A stretch of DNA of 64,000 nt from Bog-756 sp035534835 (GTDB taxonomy: Bacteria > Actinomycetota > Acidimicrobiia > Acidimicrobiales > RAAP-2). Made by a program: the position numbers and the translations under genes. Under the pieces are notes generated by a model, which was not told where the DNA came from, did no database searches, and saw only the letters and a program-made list of their open reading frames with translations. The stretch lies in the NCBI GenBank assembly GCA_035534835.1, contig DATLRE010000053.1, positions 6,670-70,669 of the forward strand. The letters run 5' to 3'. Below, one piece after another: positions 58,323 to 64,000 of the stretch (position 1 is the stretch's first letter; the number at the start of each line of letters is the position of its first letter).

Positions 58323-59509
58323 CGCGACGCCGCCCGGCGGTGGGGAGCGAGCCCGGCGACGGCGTCCCGGTAGAGGTCGGCCAGGCCCGCCGCACATCGT
58401 TCCCAGGTGAACGCTCCGCTGCGGACCCGACCCCGTCCGACCAGGGCCTCCACGTCGGCGCCGCCGTCGAGGGCCCGCACGAGCCGGGCCGCCAGCGCCT
58501 CCCCGTCGCCGGGTTCGACCAGCCAGGCGCCGTCGCCCACCACCTCGGGCACCGCGCCGCCAGCCGTGGCCACCACGGGAACCCCGACGGCCATCGCCTG
58601 CAGCGGTGGGAACCCGAACCCTTCGTACTTCGACGGGTAGGCCAGCACGGCCGCACCGCGGAGCGCCGCAGCGAGTCCGGCGTCGTCGAGGTAGCCGGGC
58701 CGGACGATCCGGTCGCGGACGGGGGACGCGGCGACGGCCTCGGCGACCCGATCGCTCCCCCATCCTTCGCCGCCCACGATCACCAGGGCCGTGTCGGGAT
58801 GGGCGGCCGCCACCGCTGCGAACGACCGGACGAGGAGCGGATAGTCCTTTCGGGGCTCCACGGTCCCCACGGCGAGCACGTACCGTCCGCACCCGGCGGG
58901 AAGGGCGATCCCGCCGGCACCGGAGGCGGGAAGCCTCGGGATGCCGTGGTGGACGGCGCGCACCCGTGCCGGGTCGACGCCCAGCTCGGCCACGACCTCG
59001 GCCGCCACGAATTCGGACGGCGTGTGCACCCAGGCCCCGTCCGCCACCGCCCGGCGGATCAGCCCCGGGAAGGCGAGGGTGGGCCCGTCGCACAGCTCGG
59101 GGTACAGCGAGACGGTCAGGTCGTGGACGGTGACCACTCGGGCCGCCCGTCGGGTCGGTGGGACCACGAAATTGGATCCGTGGACGACGTCGACGGCACC
59201 GATGAACCACTCCACGGGTGGCACCGGGAGCCGGGCCCAGGCGGCGTGGAGCGGCCGGGCGGGCATGGGTCGCTGGGCCGTTCCCACGCCGGCGGGCACC
59301 CGGTGGGCGATCCCGGCACGGCGGCGCCAGCTCACCGCGAACGCGGAGACCTCGACGTCGTCCCGGTCCCGGAGGCCTTCGAGCGCCCCGGCGCAGAACA
59401 CGCCGACGCCGGTGGGTCGCCCGAGCAGCGGAGTGGCGTCGAACCCGACGCTCAGGCGGTCGGCGGCGGTCGCTGGTCGCTCCGACGGCACGTCGCGAGC
59501 CTTGCACAT
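58319..59509 (-). CDS. Glycosyltransferase family 4
   Basis: GT-B enzyme of 396 residues, first gene of the cluster. It has SVGFDATPLLGRPTGVGVF, VVTVHDLTVSLYPELC, AVGTVEPRKDYPLLVRSF and PSKYEGFGFPPLQAMAVG. The ATG at 59509 is used; a GTG six codons later is also possible. It is divergent from cofD across a degenerate repeat tract, so the cluster promoter must lie in or next to that tract. Confidence 0.87.
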   Translation of the reverse strand: MCKARDVPSERPATAADRLSVGFDATPLLGRPTGVGVFCAGALEGLRDRDDVEVSAFAVSWRRRAGIAHRVPAGVGTAQRPMPARPLHAAWARLPVPPVEWFIGAVDVVHGSNFVVPPTRRAARVVTVHDLTVSLYPELCDGPTLAFPGLIRRAVADGAWVHTPSEFVAAEVVAELGVDPARVRAVHHGIPRLPASGAGGIALPAGCGRYVLAVGTVEPRKDYPLLVRSFAAVAAAHPDTALVIVGGEGWGSDRVAEAVAASPVRDRIVRPGYLDDAGLAAALRGAAVLAYPSKYEGFGFPPLQAMAVGVPVVATAGGAVPEVVGDGAWLVEPGDGEALAARLVRALDGGADVEALVGRGRVRSGAFTWERCAAGLADLYRDAVAGLAPHRRAASR

Positions 59510-59523
59510 CCGGACGGCGATCC

Positions 59524-59657
59524 GTGCCGGGGGCGCTGTCGTGCCGGGGGCGGTGTCGTGTCGGGGCGGTGTCGTGCCCGGGGCCGTGGCGGCCGGGGCC
59601 CTGGCGCGCCGGGGCCGTGGCATGCCGGAGGCGGTGTCGTGCCGGGGCCGTGGCGGC
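59524..59657. repeat. Degenerate 16-17-bp tandem repeats between GT4 and cofD
   Basis: Units such as GTGCCGGGGGCGGTGTC occur at 59524-59540, 59541-59557 and 59558-59573 and recur in altered form to about 59657. They fill most of the divergent promoter region. Confidence 0.65.
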
Positions 59658-59669
59658 CGCAGGTCCGGG

Positions 59670-59675
59670 TAGCCT
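59670..59675 (+). promoter_or_regulatory. -10 element of the cofD unit
   Basis: TAGCCT lies six bases before an ATG at 59682 that opens a 12-codon ORF, not cofD itself. Confidence 0.45.
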
Positions 59676-59681
59676 GCGCCG

Positions 59682-59720
59682 ATGACCACCGCATGCCGCA
59701 GCGACGGGTCCGCCCCGTGA
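59682..59720 (+). CDS. Leaderless 12-codon upstream ORF coupled to cofD
   Basis: ATG at 59682 encodes MTTACRSDGSAP and ends at a TGA (59718-59720) that overlaps the cofD GTG (59717-59719) as GTGA, the same coupling seen at several gene junctions in this window. The ATG sits six bases after a TAnnnT hexamer. The peptide itself is probably unimportant; its translation would deliver ribosomes to cofD. A single Cys is the only candidate sensing codon. Confidence 0.45.
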   Translation: MTTACRSDGSAP

Positions 59721-60643
59721 TCACCGCCCTGGCCGGCGGCGTGGGCGCGGCCCGTCTGCTGCGCGGCATGGTCGAGGTCGTTCCGCCCGGCGATGTCACG
59801 GCCGTCGTGAACGTGGGCGACGACACCGATCTCCACGGGCTCCACATCTCCCCGGACCTCGACACCGTGCTCTACACGCTGGCCGATGCCATCAATCCCG
59901 AGACGGGCTGGGGGTTGGCCGGCGAGTCCTGGCGGGTGATGGATTCGCTCGACCGGCTCGGCGGGGTCACCTGGTTCAACCTGGGCGACCGGGACCTCGC
60001 CACCCACCTCTACCGGACCCAGCGCCTGAGCGAGGGCGCCACCCTCGGCACGGTCACCGGTGAGCTGGCTTCCCGGTTCGGCGTGGGCGTCCGGTTGGTC
60101 CCGGTGACCGACGATCCGGTGCGCACCCGTCTCCTGCTCGAAGGAGGTGAGGAGGTCGGCTTCCAGGAGTACTTCGTCAAGCTCCACCATGACGTCGTCG
60201 TCGAGCGGGTCCGGTTCGCCGGGGCCGAGTCCGCCCGCCCGGCACCCGGGGTCCTCGAGGCGATCGCCGATGCCGAGACCGTCGTGGTGTGCCCCTCGAA
60301 TCCGGTCGTCTCCATCGATCCCGTGCTGGCCGTCCCCGGGGTGGCCGACGCCCTCGCCGCGCGTCGGGACGACACGGTGGCCGTTTCGCCCATCATCGCC
60401 GGTGCCGCCCTGAAGGGTCCGGCGGCGCGCCTCCTCGTCGAATTGGGCGGGGAGTCCTCGGTGGCCGGCATCGCCCGTTGGTACGCGCCCTGGGTGTCGA
60501 CCCTGGTCGTCGACGAGGCCGACGCAGCGCTCGCCCCTGCGGTCGAGGCCGAAGGGGTCCGGTGCGTGGTCGCCCCGACGGTGATGTCCGACCTGACCCG
60601 CTCGGCCGTCCTGGCCCGGGTCGTCCTCGACGCCCGTGGCTGA
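59717..60643 (+). CDS. cofD: 2-phospho-L-lactate (or phosphoenolpyruvate) transferase, F420 synthesis
   Basis: Transfers the phospholactate or phosphoenolpyruvate moiety to deazaflavin FO, giving (dehydro-)F420-0; known as FbiA in mycobacteria. The 308-residue protein starts VITALAGGVGAARLLRGM, the exact start of the family, which favours the GTG at 59717 over the in-frame ATG at 59693. VNVGDDTDLHGLHISPDLDT and NLGDRDLATHLYRT are conserved substrate loops, and VCPSNPVVSIDPVL and ISPIIAG-like VAVSPIIAG follow. cofE overlaps its end by eight bases. Confidence 0.92.
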   Translation: MITALAGGVGAARLLRGMVEVVPPGDVTAVVNVGDDTDLHGLHISPDLDTVLYTLADAINPETGWGLAGESWRVMDSLDRLGGVTWFNLGDRDLATHLYRTQRLSEGATLGTVTGELASRFGVGVRLVPVTDDPVRTRLLLEGGEEVGFQEYFVKLHHDVVVERVRFAGAESARPAPGVLEAIADAETVVVCPSNPVVSIDPVLAVPGVADALAARRDDTVAVSPIIAGAALKGPAARLLVELGGESSVAGIARWYAPWVSTLVVDEADAALAPAVEAEGVRCVVAPTVMSDLTRSAVLARVVLDARG

Positions 60644-61493
60644 GGGGATGCGGAGTGCCCCCGGCCCGCTCCCGCCTGGCGGGCTCGCCGTCCTGCCGGT
60701 CACCGGGGTCGGCGAGGTCCGGCCCGGAGACGACCTGGCCGCCGTCCTCGCCGAGGCACTGGTCGAAGCACCGGGCGGGGCAGCGGAAGGTCGGACGGCC
60801 GGTGGGGCGGAAGGCCGGTCGGTCGGCGGGGAGGCCGGCGGGGAGCCCGGCGGGGCGGTAGGCCGGCGCGAGACGGTTCCGTGGGTGGCGGACGGGGACG
60901 TGCTCGTGGTCACTCAGAAGGTGGTCTCCAAGGCGGAGGGCCGCATCGTCGCCATCGACCCCGACGATCCCCACGCCAAGCGGTCGCTCGTCGAGTCGGA
61001 GTCGGTCCGGGTCCTCCGCAGGCGGGGCGACCTGCTGATCACCGAGACCCGCCACGGGTTCGTCTGCGCCAATGCCGGTGTCGACCTGTCCAACGTCGAG
61101 GTCGGCACAGCTGCGCTGCTCCCCGTCGACCCGGACCGCTCGGCACGGAGGATCCGCGAGGCGCTCGGCCACCGGCTCGGCATCGATCTGGCCGTCGTGA
61201 TCTCGGACACCTTCGGGCGCGCCTGGCGCAACGGCGTCACCGACGTGGCCATCGGGATCGCCGGACTCGCCGGCGTCGTGGACCTGCGGGGCACGGCCGA
61301 CGCCTCCGGGCGGGTGCTGGAGGCCACCGAGGTGTGCGTCGCCGACGAGATCGCCGCAGCTGCCGAGCTGGTCATGGGCAAGGACCGGTCCGTGCCCGCC
61401 GCCGTGGTACGGGGGGTCGACCCTTCCTGGCTGCGCCGGGGTTCGGTCGCCGCCGAGATCGTACGCGACCCGGCCGGCGATCTGTTCCGCTGA
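60636..61493 (+). CDS. cofE: Coenzyme F420-0:L-glutamate ligase, with glycine-rich insert
   Basis: Adds glutamate residues to F420-0. The 285-residue protein has LPVTGVGEVRPGDDLAAVL, GDVLVVTQKVVSKAEGR, ETRHGFVCANAGVDLSNV and VVISDTFGRAWRNGVTDVAIG, all CofE hallmarks. Between the first strand and the core lies an unusual insert of about 35 residues (about 46-80) made of Gly, Ala, Glu and Arg from a repetitive DNA tract. The C-terminal nitroreductase-like domain of mycobacterial FbiB is absent, so reduction of dehydro-F420 would need another protein. Confidence 0.9.
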   Translation: MAEGMRSAPGPLPPGGLAVLPVTGVGEVRPGDDLAAVLAEALVEAPGGAAEGRTAGGAEGRSVGGEAGGEPGGAVGRRETVPWVADGDVLVVTQKVVSKAEGRIVAIDPDDPHAKRSLVESESVRVLRRRGDLLITETRHGFVCANAGVDLSNVEVGTAALLPVDPDRSARRIREALGHRLGIDLAVVISDTFGRAWRNGVTDVAIGIAGLAGVVDLRGTADASGRVLEATEVCVADEIAAAAELVMGKDRSVPAAVVRGVDPSWLRRGSVAAEIVRDPAGDLFR

Positions 61494-61503
61494 CCGACCG
61501 TCG

Positions 61504-61881
61504 TCAGCCGACGCCGAAGAGGTCGACCACGAACACCAGGGTCTCGTTCGGAGCGATGGCGCCGCCGGCGCCCCGGCTGCCGTAGCCCAGCTCGGGCGGG
61601 ATCGTGATGCGGCGGCGCCCGCCGACGAGCATGCCGGCCACGCCCTGGTCCCAGCCCTGGATTACATGGCCCGCTCCCAGCGGAAAGCTGAACAGCTCGG
61701 CCCGGTTCCACGACGAGTCGAACTCCTCGCCGGTCGACCAGGAGACGCCCACGTAGTGGACGGTCACGGACTTGCCGGCGACAGCCTCGTCCCCGGACCC
61801 GATCTCGAGGTCTTCGATGACGAGTTCACCCGGGGGCGGCCCGTCGGGGACGGTGACGGAGGGTTTCGTGTCGGAGGCCAT
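61504..61881 (-). CDS. FKBP-type peptidyl-prolyl cis-trans isomerase
   Basis: A single FKBP domain of 125 residues with no signal peptide, so a cytoplasmic proline isomerase or chaperone. VTVHYVGVSWSTGEEFDSSW, PLGAGHVIQGWDQGVAGM and ITIPPELGYGSRGAGGAI contain the active-site residues (Tyr, Phe, Asp, Val-Ile, Trp, Tyr). A TACAGT hexamer lies six bases before its ATG. It converges on cofE, ten bases away. Confidence 0.95.
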   Translation of the reverse strand: MASDTKPSVTVPDGPPPGELVIEDLEIGSGDEAVAGKSVTVHYVGVSWSTGEEFDSSWNRAELFSFPLGAGHVIQGWDQGVAGMLVGGRRRITIPPELGYGSRGAGGAIAPNETLVFVVDLFGVG

Positions 61882-61887
61882 GCGGTG

Positions 61888-61893
61888 ACTGTA
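61888..61893 (-). promoter_or_regulatory. -10 element of the FKBP gene, leaderless
   Basis: Reverse-strand TACAGT lies six bases before the ATG at 61881. Confidence 0.5.
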
Positions 61894-61935
61894 GATCGTC
61901 CGCCCGCATGGACGCGACAGGTCCGGCCGGTGGGC

Positions 61936-63558
61936 TCAGCGGCCCCGCTGTGCCCGGCCGGCGCTCTGGTTGGTGGGTCGCGATCCCGCGGACCCCCCCC
62001 GGCGCGCCCCGACCGTCCCGCCGTTGGACGATCCCCGGGTCGCCGGGAAGGCGGACGTTCCGTGACGCCCAGGCTTTCCTGGCTTGCCCGGACGGGACGG
62101 CTTGCCGGGCGCGCCGGGCTTGGTGGGCTTGGTGAAGCCCGACGGCTTACCGGGCTTGCCTGGTTTGCCTGGTTTGGTGAAGCCCGCGGGCTTGCCGGAG
62201 CCATCTCGGGGACCGCCGTCGTTGCGGAGGCCACCGTCGTTGCGGGAGCCGCTGCGGGGTCCGCCGTCGTTGCGGGAGCCGCTGCGGCCACCCGGCTTCC
62301 GCGTCTTGTACGGCCGGGAGGCCCTGACGCCGCCCCGGTTGGCATTCGGCGAGGGCTCGCGACTGCGGTCGGGCTCGCGCTCCTTGAGGACCCGGCGGGG
62401 CGGGGGCGGACCGAGCACCTTCTCGATTGCCTGGAGATCGGCCTCGGTGGTGCCGACAGGCACCCCCAGCTCGCGCTGGAGCTTCTTGACCGCACCCGTC
62501 TTGTCCGGGGTGACGAAGCTCACGACGACACCGGTGGCGCCGGCCCGGGCCGTGCGGCCGGAGCGGTGGACGTAGTCCTTGGGGTCGGCAGACGGGTCGA
62601 AGTGGACGACCGCGTTGACCCCGTCCACGTGGATCCCCCGGGCGGCCACGTCCGTGGCCACAAGCGCATCCACGGCGCCCCGTACGAAGGAGTCCAGGGC
62701 CTTCTCGCGCTGCTTCTGGCTGCGGTCGCCGTGGATGGCGGCCGCACGGATACCCCGCTGTTCGAGCTGGCGGGCGATCCGGTCGGCACCGTGCTTGGTC
62801 CGGGAGAAGACGATGGTCGGGCCCGCTGCGGTGACGACCTCGGCGGTCCGCTCCACGCGGTCACCGGACGACACCCTCCAGAAGAGGTGGGTCGCTGCGC
62901 TGGCGTCGTCCTCGTCGACCTCGAGTTCATGACGGGCGGGTTCGTGCTGGTAACGACGGACCAGGACGTCGACGTCACCGTCGAGCGTCGCCGAGAACAG
63001 GAGTGTCTGGCGGCCTGCGGGTGTCAGGTCGAGGATGCGGCGCACGTCGGGCAGGAAACCCATGTCGGCCATCCGGTCCGCCTCGTCGATGACGACGATC
63101 TCCACGGCGTCGAGGCGGATGCTCCCCCGCTCGAGCAGGTCGCCGAGCCGCCCCGGACAGGCGACGGCGATGTCGACCCCGCGGGACAGCGCCTTCAGCT
63201 GCGGTCCGTAGCCGACGCCGCCATAGAAGCAGTCGACCTTCAGGCCGCGTGGGTCGGCGAGGACCTGCAGTTCGGAAGCCACCTGTGCGGCAAGTTCGCG
63301 GGTCGGAGTCAGCACGAGGACACGGGGGTGCTTGGGACGCGAACCCTTCCCGTTCAAACGGGCGACGGCGCCGATCCCGAAGGCGATCGTCTTGCCGGAG
63401 CCGGTGGGCGCCTTGCCGCACACGTCGCGACCTTCGAGTGCATCGGGAAGGGTCATCGCCTGAATCGGAAACGGGGACGCGATTCCATTCGCATCGAGGG
63501 CGGCGACGATGTCGGAGGGCACGCCGAGTACGGCGAAGGAAGGAGCAGACGAGGGCAT
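61936..63558 (-). CDS. DEAD-box ATP-dependent RNA helicase with collagen-like tail
   Basis: RNA helicase of 540 residues. In order: Q motif region (FPIQAMTLPDAL), motif I APTGSGKT, PTRELAAQ, DEAD in VVIDEADRMADMGF, SAT in LLFSATLDGD, and HRSGRTARAG. The core ends near residue 365. The tail (about 385-540) is basic and repetitive: SRNDGG-type decapeptides, then GKP triplets, an RNA-binding low-complexity region like those of cold-adapted RhlE/CsdA-type helicases. The tail is encoded by repetitive DNA (for example a 30-bp period at 62234-62287). Confidence 0.92.
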   Translation of the reverse strand: MPSSAPSFAVLGVPSDIVAALDANGIASPFPIQAMTLPDALEGRDVCGKAPTGSGKTIAFGIGAVARLNGKGSRPKHPRVLVLTPTRELAAQVASELQVLADPRGLKVDCFYGGVGYGPQLKALSRGVDIAVACPGRLGDLLERGSIRLDAVEIVVIDEADRMADMGFLPDVRRILDLTPAGRQTLLFSATLDGDVDVLVRRYQHEPARHELEVDEDDASAATHLFWRVSSGDRVERTAEVVTAAGPTIVFSRTKHGADRIARQLEQRGIRAAAIHGDRSQKQREKALDSFVRGAVDALVATDVAARGIHVDGVNAVVHFDPSADPKDYVHRSGRTARAGATGVVVSFVTPDKTGAVKKLQRELGVPVGTTEADLQAIEKVLGPPPPRRVLKEREPDRSREPSPNANRGGVRASRPYKTRKPGGRSGSRNDGGPRSGSRNDGGLRNDGGPRDGSGKPAGFTKPGKPGKPGKPSGFTKPTKPGAPGKPSRPGKPGKPGRHGTSAFPATRGSSNGGTVGARRGGSAGSRPTNQSAGRAQRGR

Positions 63559-63720
63559 GGAGACACTTTCGGGCTACAGGGGAAGCACCGGAGTGTGCCT
63601 CGGGATCCGCCAGGCGCAATGACACGACGCGGCAGCTGGTGCAATCCTACCGGGTCCGGGGAGGTCCTCGGACGCAGCCCGCTTCCTCGCGGCGTCACAC
63701 CCCCGTGGAAGTCTCGTCCC

Positions 63721-64000
63721 ATGGCGCTCGCCACCCGTTCCGAAGCACTCTGCGACGCACTGCCCGACGCACTGCCCGATGCGCTGGCCGATGGGCTGGC
63801 CGACGCGCTGCCCGATGCGCTGCCGTCCGCCGGTTCGACCGGGCGTACGACTCAGCGTGCCGCCGGTTCGGCCGCTCAGCCGTCCGCCGGTTCGACCGGG
63901 CATGCGGCCGGGTCTGCGGCCGGTCGTGCGGCCGGGCGTGGCACCGGTTCTGCTCCCACCCCGGTGCCCGGTGGTGGGGAGCCCGGCCGGACGGTCCGGC
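63721..64000 (+). CDS. Partial ORF with (DALP) repeats, function unknown
   Basis: From the ATG at 63721 the frame stays open to the window end (93 codons, no stop). Residues 12-35 are six DALP-like tetrapeptides, followed by a Gly/Ala/Ser/Thr/Arg-rich stretch containing SAGSTG twice. Synonymous changes between repeat units (GAC/GAT, GCA/GCG) suggest a coding sequence under selection. No domain is recognisable. The opposite strand is also open over part of this region, so the call is tentative. Confidence 0.4.
   Translation, partial: MALATRSEALCDALPDALPDALADGLADALPDALPSAGSTGRTTQRAAGSAAQPSAGSTGHAAGSAAGRAAGRGTGSAPTPVPGGGEPGRTVR
63754..63825 (+). repeat. Six 12-bp tandem repeats
   Basis: Units of the form GACGCACTGCCC run without gap from 63754 to 63825; the first two are identical and the rest differ by one to three bases. 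A 19-bp direct repeat (63826-63844 and 63883-63901) follows 57 bases apart. Confidence 0.9.

Noticed and set aside
59524..59657. CRISPR array
   Set aside because: Units are contiguous and degenerate with no unique spacers, and no cas genes are present. The same applies to the repeats at 54307 and 63754.
63574..63903. Reverse-strand ORF with GQ/GR repeats at the window end
   Set aside because: It is the mirror of the forward DALP repeats, it crosses the helicase upstream region, and the forward frame shows the coding-type synonymous variation.

Overview
The window reads as chromosomal DNA of a very high-GC actinobacterium. Several features point toward the class Acidimicrobiia, but that is inference, because no rRNA or other taxonomic marker is present. 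The supporting features are: coenzyme F420 genes (cofD/fbiA and cofE/fbiB), an NDMA-type alcohol dehydrogenase of the mycofactocin-linked family, the actinobacterial biotin helper bsaP next to bioB, DUF3039 and DUF5719 proteins, and an amidase carrying the GYWLVASDGG-type repeats that I associate with Acidimicrobiia. Coding density is high. Four-base GTGA/ATGA overlaps between co-directional genes are common. Many genes have a TAnnnT -10 hexamer only 5-9 bases before the start codon, which suggests leaderless mRNAs.

Layout. 1-11.3 kb: end of an enoyl-CoA hydratase, NDMA alcohol dehydrogenase, bioB-bsaP, a VOC protein, a desaturase, a sulfatase broken in three places, a sulfotransferase, GNAT, DUF3039, then a coupled maf-dus-SDR/DUF2867 unit. 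11.4-17.4 kb: ABC-F ATPase, SPFH plus short NfeD-like protein, SCO6745-family protein and an ABC exporter. 17.5-25 kb: bioA-bioF-bioD (reverse strand), divergent from an archaeal-type riboflavin synthase and a P-type ATPase, then purU. 25-31.3 kb: acyl-CoA dehydrogenase and synthetase (divergent), a sugar nucleotidyltransferase, a serine hydrolase and a secreted lipase-like enzyme. 31.4-38 kb: the housekeeping block hpf-secA-prfB-ftsE-ftsX, preceded by a lower-GC, possibly structured leader. 38-46.8 kb: phosphosugar isomerase, Trm112, phosphomannomutase, cell-wall amidase, Lon-type substrate-binding protein, a large membrane protein and a CPBP protease. 46.9-55 kb: ftsH, DUF5719, a 1122-residue GT2 membrane glycosyltransferase and a small coiled-coil protein with its own promoter/operator. 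55-59.5 kb: an overlapping reverse-strand cluster of three GT4 glycosyltransferases and a GDP-sugar epimerase/reductase. 59.6-64 kb: cofD-cofE, an FKBP isomerase, a DEAD-box helicase with a repetitive tail, and a partial repeat-bearing ORF at the window edge.

Themes. Biotin synthesis is split into two loci (bioB-bsaP and bioAFD). Mannose and other sugar-phosphate supply (isomerase, phosphomannomutase, nucleotidyltransferase) and several glycosyltransferases point to a cell-surface glycan. F420, riboflavin and mycofactocin-type redox chemistry are all represented. No CRISPR array, prophage, insertion sequence, tRNA or rRNA was seen. The least explained items are the hpf leader, the dyad-overlapped promoter at 54.4 kb, the 12-codon leaderless ORF coupled to cofD, and the archaeal-type riboflavin synthase.
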